This document shows, piece by piece, positions 1 to 9,990 of a stretch of DNA of 64,000 nucleotides (position 1 is its first letter; each line of letters opens with the position of its first letter). A program made the position numbers and the translations under genes. The stretch comes from Sorex araneus (lineage: Eukaryota > Chordata > Mammalia > Eulipotyphla > Soricidae): positions 367,632,386 to 367,696,385 of the forward strand of contig NC_073303.1 in NCBI RefSeq assembly GCF_027595985.1, written 5' to 3'. The notes under the pieces are model-generated. The model did no database searches, was not told the DNA's origin, and saw nothing but the letters and a program-made list of their open reading frames with translations.

Positions 1-1979
1 ATTTTCTGATCTCCAGTCTCTAAAATGCTTATGCTTTAAGTTCATTTTTTTTTTGTTTTCCTTTAAAACCTACTTAAAAAGAACCATTTTGTGCACATCC
101 ATTTTGCTTAAATCTAGACCAGTTCTTGCTACAAAATAAATCAAGTGACCTAAATGATTCTCACTATTATATCTGTAAACGAAGAGGAATAATTGCATTT
201 TATAAGTGAAGAATCAGACTATTATTAATTGTGTATATTAAAAAACTCTGTGACATAGATGATACTTTCAAACGCTATAGAATTGTGTGAAAATGTCAGG
301 GGATTAAAATGAATAGTGAGTTCTTAAAATGAACTCAAGTGCAGAAAAGTTTTTTTTGCACTTAAAGGACACTTCAAGAATTATTAAAAAATTGATATTT
401 TTAAGAAGTGAAAGCTCTTCTAGGAAGAATTTTTAAAAAATATTTGGGTACCTAATAGTGATTTAGGTATTTCTTTGTATACTGAAAATCTAAAAATTTT
501 CATTTTTATTATCAATATATCATACTCCCAGCAGAAGATCATATAAACCTAAATTCTTAAATAAGAAATAGCAAATGTTATTCTTTTTAATTATGGTATT
601 TGTAACTTTCATAAGAGTTGTACTTATATATAGAAAGAACACATTTATCATTTCATAATAATAAAACAAAGCTGTTCTTTCATTTCATTTATTTTAACCA
701 CATTTTTTACTTTAGAAACTTGTCAGATATTTTATCTAGGTCAACAAGAAGCATTATCAAGGTACAAAGTCATACATATGACAATTAGGTAGATTTATAA
801 TTTTATAGAAACAAATTAAAATATATTTAGATAAATATCACTATAAATATAGATGTTGAATAGACAAAAAAGGTTAATTTGGGTTTTTTTGTCAGCTGCA
901 GTGTCCAATTTTCTCTCATTTATTTCTGTGCTCTTTTGTAATTGGGAAAGACCTAATAAATACATTATCAAGAAATAATTTGTGACCTAATGGAACTATT
1001 TGTAAAGATGTAATCTTACCTGTTGGATTTGCTGCTTTGCCTCAGGTAATATTTATTGCAAGGGTAAGAAACCAATTGTTAAAGAACACTGTTAGGTGAA
1101 ATCAATTGTGGTTCCTCATTCTGACCTTCAGAGGGCAGCATTCATTCTTTCAATATGAAAGAGCACTAGACTATCGAGTGATTTATTTATCTCCCTCCTT
1201 TTGAGTTTATTTCTGTCTCTGCAAAAGGTCAACAATATCCCGCATTAACAAAATATACGGATAAAAATAAATATATTACACACATATTTTTAAGTTACTA
1301 AATGCGTTCTTTACATGTCTGAAAGGAAAAAAAAAACAGAGACTGTGGCCAACTATGCAACTAAGCAACTAAGCAGCTATGGACCTTCCAATACTAAATA
1401 CTAACTAAAATGACTTACTTCACTGCTATAATAAATAACCCTTATTGGCTTTATAACTGATTATTCCTTCAACAAGTTGCTAAAAACTTCCCCATTTCCT
1501 TTAAAATCAAGAAAACTAAAAGAAAAGGAAAACAAACAAATTTTTGACAGGAGAAATAACTTTTCCAAAAATAAATGTGGTGGGATACTCTGCACGAACT
1601 CAGGTCTCCTTTTGTATGAGGAAAACATGAATTGCTTCCTCAGTAAAAAGCATCCTGATATATTGACTTGGGTTTTTAATGACTTCATACCAATAATTAG
1701 TCACTTAAAAACTGCTGAAATATTCTAACTCCAGAAGACGTGTGTGCTGTCTAATCACTTGGGGGGGTGAGGGTGGAGAGAAATGCGTGTTGTCAGGAAA
1801 ATGAAACTTTCAATGACATCTCTTTTGGACAAGTCATTCGAGACAATGCTGAAAAAAAAGGTGAAGTTTAATACATTTTTAGATATTTCTCTTAATTACA
1901 TAATTTGTTTTGTCTCTAATCAAGAAAAATGATGGGACAAAGTCATTATTTACATAAATATATTCCAGTTAATGTCAGC
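1..1979. other. AT-rich unique sequence, no gene seen
   Basis: No repeat family, splice-flanked open frame or RNA gene is recognisable. One strong donor-like site (CAG|GTAAGA) reads on the minus strand at about 1015-1022. All three frames upstream of it close within the nearest plausible exon, so I do not call an exon. The short frames around 1461-1728 on both strands are AT-rich chance frames. Confidence 0.5.
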
Positions 1980-2700
1980 TGATGGTAACAGAAAGCATTT
2001 CAAACCTGAATGCAGCATTGAGAATTTGAAGAAACTGGGGCAGATTCTGGTTTCAGGAAGAATAGAGACAATGAGGGCTGCAGAGAAGGTGAAAATATAG
2101 ACATGTCTAATTAAAAAAATCACACTATAATTACATCGACAAAACGTATTTCCCCTCCAACTTCAAGACAAACATGCACGAAGTGAAAATAGGTTTCCCT
2201 CGGTGCTGGCCGCCTCACACTTGCTTTTGGTCTCATAAACTTTCACGGTGACATATTTTTTCTGCAAGAGGAGTCCGGGTTCCTAAAATCCACTTGCAAG
2301 AAAATTAATACTTGGGGGAAAGTGCAGAATGATTGAAAGATGTTCTTAACAACTCATGACACTTTTCTTTCTGCCCTTAATAAGCAGGAATGAAGCCCTG
2401 TCTATGGGAATCTTCTTTAGCAAGAGCACTGTAATTTACACGGAAAATAAATTCAGGTGGAGCTATTCGGGGAGGCTAGGTGTAACAGGATCGCCATTTG
2501 TCAGAGATTATTGCTCTAGAAGGCTCCCGAGGAGAGGCATAAATCTCCTCTGAAATAACACATCACATAATAACAGCCGGGAGCTTGTCTCTGCCTCCCT
2601 CGGAGGCCGCACACCTGCTCAGAGGGCCCGTCCTGCTGAGCCCGTCACACCAACCTGCTCATTCACCGGGCAAAGCCGCTCCTTAGTTACTAACGACTGG
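1980..2700. promoter_or_regulatory. Candidate conserved non-coding element
   Basis: This block is richer in G+C and CpG than its flanks and contains no recognised repeat. It carries a homeodomain-type TAATTA-like core near 2110 and a perfect GCCTCC/GGAGGC hairpin at about 2591-2606. It also has complex, non-repetitive sequence at 2340-2600 that looks constrained. Open frames are short and lack splice context. An enhancer-like role is inference only. A decayed unique repeat or chance composition are alternatives. Confidence 0.3.
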
Positions 2701-2837
2701 AGCAAAACCGGGCCATCGATACACCCGCTGACACCTTGTCTTTGAGGCACAGGGAGGACAGATGTGGATTTGGAGAAACCAAAATAAGTGAAGAATGACT
2801 GAATTGTGAAATTAGGGAGATAGAAAACACAAGGGCA

Positions 2838-2999
2838 GGGGCTGAGTCATGGTACAGCGGGTAGGACACTTGCCCCACGTGACGCAGACTCAGGTTTGAG
2901 CCCCTGAAGCCTACGGGGAGTCAGACCCGAATGCAGAGCCTTGAGGAAGGGACAAGTACAGCAGAATGGGGCTCAAATCCCCTCCACCCGCCACTCCCA

Positions 3000-3000
<1 letters not shown>
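2838..3000 (+). mobile_element. Diverged tRNA-derived SINE (SOR-like), CA-tailed
   Basis: The head GGGGCTGAGTCATGGTACAG and the later GTTTGAGCCCC (degenerate B box) match the 5' half of the SOR-type SINE in order and spacing. The 3' half is heavily substituted and runs into a CA dinucleotide array. It is an older copy than the nearly intact ones at 31.5 and 57.1 kb. Confidence 0.7.
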
Positions 3001-3039
<39 letters not shown>

Positions 3040-3052
3040 GCGCGCGCGCACG
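2999..3052. repeat. (CA)n-(CG)n microsatellite
   Basis: About 19 CA units are followed by about six CG units, directly after an old SINE. Alternating purine-pyrimidine sequence of this kind can adopt Z-DNA. It probably grew from the SINE tail. Confidence 0.95.
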
Positions 3053-4374
3053 TTAAAAATTCCAATAATTTGGTTGACTTAGAATGTAGATGAGTCTACG
3101 TTGGGAGAAAAAAAACCATACTCCTCTAGGGTTATTGTGGACATTATCATCGAGAAGGTGAAGTGTTTAATATACTGTCTAAATAGATTGGGCATTTCTT
3201 TTGGCGTTGGAGTCGGGAGACCACTTGGAGCACAGTAGAACAGATATTGTTTTCCATAATTGATGAGAACCCATCAGAAGTACAAATACATATTTTGGGC
3301 AGTAGGACTGTCCCACTTCTGTTATATGTTCCAATTAGCATACTTATAAATTAAAGTTGGCTTGAAATACAGGATGATTCTGACTCTGGAATTGTACAAA
3401 GTTAAGTGGTCTTTTATGGAATCACACTTTGTGTTCACTCAAGACCGTCTTCCAAACAACACCTCTATCTAACTGACTCTTGAGCCACTTATAGGGAAAC
3501 CTTAAAGCAAGGGTATCTCCTTGAAGGTGGAGGCAAACCTCCTCGTTATTGAATACTGTTTTAGCTAATTGCATTATTAAACCTTGGCACCTTTACCCAT
3601 TTATAGCTCCACTGTCATTTTGTCATTTAGGAAGAGTGATATGAAGTAGCATACTCATTTCCTAAGCCTACACGAATAGTTGGTAAATGTGATTTTGCTA
3701 AAACTTAAATGAAAAGCTAAACTCAGCAATTTAATCCAAATAATGAGCTTCCAATTATTTTCAGGATCTTAGAGCCCCTTTTGGTTGTAAATTGCTGTTT
3801 GCAGATAACAGCTAGTCAATCATTTTCACCACAAAGTCTCTTATTATGTAAAATGGTTTTAGTCATTAAAAGTGTTTGGAGTTTCAGAAAGTCAGACAGT
3901 ACTAAAATACCTAATAATACACTTTACAGCCAGCTACAAAGAATTCCAACTTTATCTGTTTCCAAAGAGAAAATTGACTCAAATATTTTTGGTGGATGAG
4001 TATCAGTGGGTTTTCAGAGCATATATTATTTCCAACAGGGATAAGCATATGGTTAAGTAGAGTAAGAACTAGCTGATTTGATTAAAATTTTTTTCTTAGA
4101 AAATCATACATAGAGATCATGTAGAGAACAAGACAGGACTTGTCAGGACACTATAATTTACAGAACACCTATAATTATATATATGTATATGCATATATAT
4201 TCATGCATTGCTCAGTATGAATGAAATTCATAAAAGAGCCTTCCCAAATGAGTAATTGATATTGCAAAATAATATTTGACCCCCTCCCTTAATTAAAGTA
4301 CCTTCTTTGAGACAAAAATTAACAGAACATTTTCTTTTCACTATTAGTTTCAAAAGTCCCATAAATCAGAATTG
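3053..4374. other. Unique AT-rich sequence, no gene seen
   Basis: I see no recognisable repeat, exon or RNA gene. There is a short TA/TG-rich stretch at about 4170-4205. Confidence 0.5.
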
Positions 4375-4382
4375 AATAGAAT

Positions 4383-4637
4383 CACGGTCACTGTAACTGT
4401 CACGTCATCCCATTTCTCATCAATTTGCTCTAGTGGGCACCAGTAATGTTTCCATTGTAAGTATTGTTGTTACTGTTTTTAGCATATTGAATACGCCACG
4501 AGTAACTTGCCAGGCTCTGCCATGCGGGCGCGATACTCTCGGTAGCTTGCCGGGCTCTCTCAGAGTGGCAGAGGAATCGAACCTGGGTTGGACGTGTGCA
4601 AGGCAAATGCCCTACCTGCTGTGCTTAGATCCAGCCC
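4383..4637 (-). mobile_element. RTE-tailed composite SINE, antisense
   Basis: Read on the minus strand this has a SOR-like tRNA head, then the body with GAGAGCCCGGCAAGCTACCG and GAGCCTGGCAAG. The tail contains GGTGCCCACTAGAGCAAAT and ends in a TGACAGT-like run. The tail matches the 3' end of the RTE copies near 7.9 and 27.1 kb. A 9-bp TSD with one mismatch flanks it (4375-4383 and 4639-4647). Confidence 0.85.
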
Positions 4638-4671
4638 AAATGGAATCCTATCAGACATTAAAATAAGAGAA

Positions 4672-4830
4672 CATGGATTAGGGACATAGTCCACATGAAG
4701 CACACACGTGGCATGAAGGGTGCCCTGAACCAATCCCTGGTACTGCATGCATCTCAGAGCCCACTTGGTATGGCCCTAGTTGCTCCCAGAACTCCAGGGC
4801 TAAGGAGCATCCTAATATTGAGCCCTAGCA
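4672..4830 (+). mobile_element. Strongly diverged SOR-like SINE
   Basis: A degenerate B-box-like AACCAATCCCTGGTACTGCAT is followed by CCC-rich text resembling the SINE segment after the B box. The 5' end is poorly defined. It could be another tRNA-derived family. Confidence 0.4.
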
Positions 4831-5109
4831 TTGAATCATTTAGCCAGATTAGTCAAGTGTCCCCTGGGCTCCCTTACCATTATCAAGGAACATCCATTAC
4901 CACAGAGTGAGAAGCATGAATTATTTAGAGAAGATGATCACATCCTAAAAAACATGGCAGAGATGCGTTCTATGGTTAGTTTATCGCTCACATCAATTTA
5001 GTCATTCAAAAACAGATAAAGATGTTAAGTGTGGTGCTTACATCAAAAATTGTCAGTGATTACGACAAGATTGTCAAGGTTTAAGATATTTAATTGCAAA
5101 CCTATAAAA

Positions 5110-5645
5110 GACATGGTTTGCTTCTTAAAAGGAAGAAAAACAAATTTATGATGCGGTTGTCTCACAACACAGAAAAGTTCAGACTAACTTCCAGTGCTAT
5201 GTTGAAAGACTGTGGCGGGCCTTATTCTTCATCTTGGAGGGAAAAGGTTTTGGTCTTACCATTGAATATGAGTGAGTTGTATGATTTTTTATTGTCTCTC
5301 TTATTTCCTTCTATTTGTACTTCATTTCGAGTTCTTTTTAATCACGAAAAGAATATTGAATTTTTGTAAATGCTTTTTCTGATTAATTGTGATCATGTGG
5401 TTATGGTTCTTCATTCTATTAAGGTGCTGAATTTACATTGATTTTTCTATATTGAATCATCTTTGGATGTGAAGAATAAATCCCATTTGATTATACTTGT
5501 TTAATCTTTTAAAGCACTGTTGAATTTAATTTACTAGTATTTTGCTCAAGATTTTTGAATTAATATTTACCAGGCTATTGTCTGTTTTTTTTTCTTTTTT
5601 GGTGTCTATGCTCATGATATTAAGGCAATGATAATTTTTTTGTAT
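5110..5645 (-). mobile_element. L1 fragment, ORF2 reverse-transcriptase region
   Basis: The plus strand reads as antisense L1 ORF2. It follows the order of the region with CCAGTGCTATGTTGAA, GATCATGTGG and AGTATTTTGCTCAAGATTTTTG that is familiar from mammalian L1. Frames are destroyed by stops and indels. It abuts a second antisense L1 piece from a more 3' part of the element, so the two are rearranged or separate insertions. Confidence 0.75.
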
Positions 5646-6595
5646 TTTGTGTATTTTAAGTAACTTTATTGCAGTATTATAACATTTTTATAGTTTTCTC
5701 ATATATGATTATTATACCTTCACCACCATCAAAATGCCTGACCCTCCAACATTGTCTTAATATCACTACTAATCTTCCTCTTTGTTCCTCTTTTCACCCC
5801 GAATACTTGGTAATTTCAGTTGTGTGCTCAAAATCTAAGGTCTTGTCCTCATGTTATATTGTTTGTTCACTTGTTTTATTTCTTTATATACCATATATGA
5901 GTAGATTATTCATTAATTGTTGCTCTTCCTCTGATATATTTTATTAACATACCAATTAAGATACTTCCCTTGACTACATCTAGATGCAGAAAAGTTCAAG
6001 ATTTTTTTTCTTATACTTTCATTATATTCCACTGTATATAGAGATCACAACTTCTTTATTCATTCAAGTCATTGGACATGAAGATTGTTTTTCTGATATA
6101 TTCCGTTCTTACTGGTGTGAGATGATAATCACTCATTATGATCATCATCACAACAACGAACACTTGCTTTTTCATATGTTTCCTGGCCATCTGTATATTT
6201 TCTTTAGGTAGATGTTAATATCTCTCCCTTTTTTTTCTAGAATAGTTGGTTTTGTTGTTGAGTTTTGTGAGTGCTTTATGCATCTTGGCTATCAAATGTT
6301 TATGACAGGCTTTGGATAAAGAGTTTCTCCTATTCAATTAGAATACTTTTTAATTTTATTTTATCATGCAAAAACATTTTTAGTTTGATGCAGTCCATTT
6401 GTACATTTTACAAAAATATCCTTTTCAGTTGAGTTGAATCACTGAAGACACTTTTGAAATACATATTCTGGTAAGTTCTGCCTAAATTTTTCTCACTGAA
6501 TTTTGTGGGTTTCAGTCTCATCTCAAGGTTTTTAACCTACATTGAGTCAAATTTCTGTATGCTGAGAGGTAAGATCTTTAGGTCTCTCTCTCCAT
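5646..6595 (-). mobile_element. L1 fragment, ORF2 C-terminal end and 3' UTR, antisense
   Basis: The plus strand shows antisense L1 text: the 3' UTR first (about 5650-5780), then the ORF2 end. Matching phrases include ACTGGTGTGAGATGATAATC, TGGCCATCTGTATATTTTCT and GTCCATTTGTACATTTT. All frames are broken. It meets a sense L1 3' end at about 6596, forming an inverted L1 pair. Confidence 0.8.
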
Positions 6596-7255
6596 TCTTC
6601 ATGAAATTTGCTACCACGTGATGGAGCTGGAGAGAATTGCACTCGTGAAATAAGTCAGAAGGAGAGGGACATTGAAGGGATTCTTTGTCTAATACGTGAG
6701 ATATGAAGAAACAGAATAGGGCAACAAAAACTCAGTATTTGTCTGCAGAAGGAACCTTACAAGGGCATGGTGATCATTTACGATGGATCCTAGGCCAGTG
6801 GTGGAAAGAAGTGGACGCAGGGTGGAGGGTGTGACACTTGTGGAGCTCATGTATGAAATCCTACGAATAACACTTCTAGACCACAGTTCCCAAACCTAAA
6901 AACAAAATTTAAAGTGTAAAAAGTTAGTTTGAGGGTAGTACGGGGGTAGAGTGCTTGCATTGCACAGGTTGACCCAGGTTTGATCACCGACACTCCACAA
7001 GCTTGTCTTCTGACCCTCCCAGGTGTGATCCCCGAGCACAAGAACTAGGAGTAAACCCTGAGCACAGATGCATTTGAGCCCAAACCAAGCAAACAAAAAG
7101 GAGTGAATTTGCTACAGAGGCAGGTATGGAGTTGGAGGGGACTCTGTGACAGTGGTGGAAGGACACTGATGTTGGGGTTGGGTTTGTAGTTGGGACATTA
7201 TATGTCTGGGACTCTATTCTGAAGAGCATTGCAAATCAGGGTACCTAAATTAAAT
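6596..7255 (+). mobile_element. L1 3' end, sense, interrupted by a SINE
   Basis: It begins with the ORF2 end phrase GATGGAGCTGGAGAGAATTGC and AAATAAGTCAGAAGGAGAGGGAC. It continues into the lineage 3' UTR with GTGGTGGAAGGACACTGATG and GGGACATTATATGTCTGGGA. A SINE lies inside at 6929-7100, and the L1 resumes after it. The 3' terminus forms the left arm of a palindrome. Confidence 0.75.
6929..7100 (+). mobile_element. SOR-like SINE inserted in L1
   Basis: Diverged tRNA-derived SINE with GGTAGAGTGCTTGCATTGCA and a B-box region CAGGTTTGATCACC. The second half has CCCAGGTGTGATCCCCGAGCA and an A-rich end. It splits the 3' UTR of the surrounding L1, so it is younger than that L1. Confidence 0.8.
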
Positions 7256-7360
7256 ATATATGTATATATTTTAAGTAAATATATACATATAAATAAATAT
7301 GTACATATGCATTTAATTTAGGTACCATGACTTACAATGCTCTTCAGAATAGAGTCCCAG
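7206..7360. repeat. Imperfect 60-bp-arm inverted repeat (palindrome)
   Basis: Arms 7206-7265 and 7301-7360 match at 54 of 60 positions as reverse complements. The outer 20 bp and an inner 10 bp (TAAATTAAAT) are perfect. A 35-bp AT-rich spacer separates them. The left arm is the terminal part of an L1 3' UTR, so the right arm is an inverted copy of that end. The DNA could extrude as a cruciform. Confidence 0.9.
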
Positions 7361-7361
7361 A

Positions 7362-7955
7362 GGGCCGAGTCGCAGCGCCGTCGGACATAGAGTCATGGTG
7401 GCAGTGCTGTGGGGTGCTGTCAGCCAACCACTGGGTGACCTGGGACTCAGCTCTGGTGTTCAACCTAGAACAGACCCTCGGAGGGCAGGCACAGACCTGC
7501 TCTGCCAACTACTCAACAACCACCAGGCGCACTCCATCAACCTCAAGATCAACCTCAGGCCCCAGATGTCCCAGATGCTGCCCAGAAACTCAGGCAGGTG
7601 CGTATCTGTCAGTGTTCAGATCCTTACAACATGCCAGTCAACCAAAAGCTTACATCTGGTAGACTGGGAACATCTGTAAAGGTGATTAGAGGCCACCCCA
7701 AAAGCCTTCGTCCCTCTCGGAGAGCCCAGCAAGCTAGCGAGTGTACCCTGCCCACACGGCAGAGCCTGGGAAGCTATTCATGGTGTACTTGATGTGTCAA
7801 AAACAGTAACAATGATGGTCCTCATTCCCCTGGTCCTGAAAGAGCCTCCAGTATGCCGTTGGCTACACTAGCATGCAACAGGGATGAAGGATGAATGGAG
7901 ACATTACTGGCACCCGCTCGAGCAAATCAATGAACAATGGAATGACAGTGATATA
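7362..7955 (+). mobile_element. Composite retroelement with GC-rich body and RTE 3' tail
   Basis: Positions 7362-7690 are GC-rich text unlike the flanks and of unknown origin. Positions 7710-7800 match the composite-SINE body (CCCTCTCGGAGAGCCCAGCA, GCAGAGCCTGGGAAGC, AAAAACAGTAACAA). Positions 7850-7950 match the RTE 3' end, with an in-frame DEWRHYWHPLEQINEQ peptide. The tail ends in GACAGTGATATA and an AT repeat. The open frames across the GC-rich part lack family matches, and I do not call them genes. Confidence 0.65.
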
Positions 7956-7977
7956 ATTATATATATATATATATATT
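7951..7977. repeat. (AT)n microsatellite at element tail
   Basis: A short AT run follows directly after the RTE-like tail of the preceding composite element. It probably grew from that tail. Confidence 0.8.
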
Positions 7978-9810
7978 GTGTATATAATGAGAGAACCACA
8001 AGGAAATATAGAAATAAAGCATGTGTAGATGTTGCTGAGAAAGGGATCCTTCATGGATTTTTATACCAATTAGAGTAAGAAGCGTAGATAAATGCCTTTA
8101 ACATTTAGTGAGCATCAGGGGTGGGGGGAGGGTGGGAGAAGGATCTAAACTGCTTTCTTCAAAAGCTAGGAATGTAATGGAGTTGCTTTTGTTTTATTAC
8201 TCTTCCATGGTCCTCATAGTCCAATGGACTACTGATGAACACTCTTAATAACGCCTCATAATTAATAAGCATCTTAAACTTTTCTTTAATTAATAGGCCA
8301 CAGAGCTCTGGATAGCAGTATAATATATTCACACCATAGAATAAACATGAGTCATCACATGATATTTACCATAGTATCTTAATTTACCAAGTGAAAAATG
8401 TTCCTTCATATGGGTCAAAGAAATATGTGTGTTCATTTAGCACAGTACCTTAGCCAAACGCAACCAAGAACAAGTCTGATGGGCAAGACTTCTACTTTGG
8501 AACTTTGCCTTAATGTACCAATATATTTTCTTGATCATTTTAACTTCTAAGCTTCAAATTACCTTAAATTGTTTTATGAAAATCTTTCAAAAATATCTTA
8601 ATATTAAATGGCTTTTTAGAAAGGTTATAGGTGGCACTATAGCATCCCGCAGTCTCATTATCAAAAGAACAAGTAATTAATGAGAGAGATTTTATGTAAA
8701 GATACGTAACTAAAGTCTGGAAATCCATATAAAATATTACTTTGATTTTAACTTACCTTTTGCTCACAAGAGACTTTATAATTGCATAACTTAAGAACTG
8801 ATCTCCAGAGAAAAATCAGGGACAAAGATCCATAATCAAGAACAATGAATTATTATAAAATATCTTAGATAAGTGAGTGCAAGGTAATAGTTCCCATTTA
8901 GAAAGTTTGCAAGCACCCTGAATTTTTGTTAAAATTGTCTCTTAATTGCCTAATAATACGGTTATCTTAAGGGAATTCTCTTGCAGGAGAAAAATGCAAT
9001 TAATAGTGAAAATAAATCTTATTGATTTTTGTAATAACTCTTCAAGTCAACTGAGACCTAATATGATGACATATTTAGTACTTTGAGTCAATGTACACTT
9101 TCTCTAGCTTATATAGGTATAACTTTTTAAAGACAGACGATATGTAAGAGTGAAGGATGCTCAATTAAGTTTATCAAGCACCTAAAAACAAGTGTTTTAG
9201 TGTGGAAGGCACATTTATTGACTTAAATGTCATGTGCAAGTTACGGGAGCTTGAGATGGCAAAAAAATGGAATAATGATTTGAAATATAATAACTGAAAG
9301 AAAATATAGTGCCATAAGAGAAAGAAAATTTGTAAGGAGAGTTGAAGGAAGAGAGTAACTGATTCAAAGTATCTTTGGGGAATAAACATGGTATGAAAAA
9401 GAGATCTTGAATAAGAATAGGATAGTGCACTGGTAGAGGAAAAGAGAAACTTCTTCCTAGCATTGTGTAAGAGGGAATATTTTGATTCTGAGTTTTATGT
9501 GAACAGGATCCTTTGCTAAATACCATTCATGAATATTATTCATAAAAATTCTTATGAACCACATTGCACACAATAAAGTATTTTTTAGCCTAAACACTGA
9601 TTTTATTGCTGAGTCTAGGAAAATCATTCTATTGCTCAAAATGGAGTAGATGCCATGGTAAACAATATCTCGCACCTCTAAAAAATCAGACAGAAAAAAA
9701 ACGACCTCAGGTGAATTACTTTTTTTTTCTTTTTAAAGTAGTGGCTACACAAGAATTAAGGATTTTATAGAAGTAACATCTCTAGAAAAACTGTAATGCC
9801 AGGAGTAAGG
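7978..9810. other. Unique AT-rich sequence, no gene seen
   Basis: No repeat or exon is recognisable. Parts near 8200-8300 and 8450-9070 have complex, non-repetitive composition with TAATTA-type motifs. They may be conserved non-coding sequence, but this cannot be tested here. A poly(T) run lies at about 9720. Confidence 0.4.
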
Positions 9811-9820
9811 ACTTGAATTT

Positions 9821-9990
9821 CTTTTTGTTTTGCTTTATTTGGGGGCCATACCTGGTGATGCTTGAGGGTGACTCAAGGCTTTGTGTTCAGGAACACTCCC
9901 ATTGGTACTCAGGGGACCATGCGGGATGCTGGGGATCCTATTCAGGTCAGACACACGTAATCAATCACCCTACCCTGTGTACTGGCCTCA
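9821..9990 (-). mobile_element. SOR SINE, antisense
   Basis: The plus strand shows the reversed tail (T-rich run then GGGGGCCATACCTGGTGATG), CTCAGGGGACCATGCGGGAT and a degraded head. A possible TSD, ACTTGAATTT/ACTTGGATTC, flanks it at 9811 and about 9993. Confidence 0.85.

Noticed and set aside
1015-1125. Minus-strand exon with strong donor CAG|GTAAGA
   Set aside because: All three frames contain stops before any plausible acceptor.
7327-7679. Overlapping 94- and 111-codon open frames
   Set aside because: Two frames are open at once in GC-rich retroelement text, and neither shows a known motif. Likely compositional.
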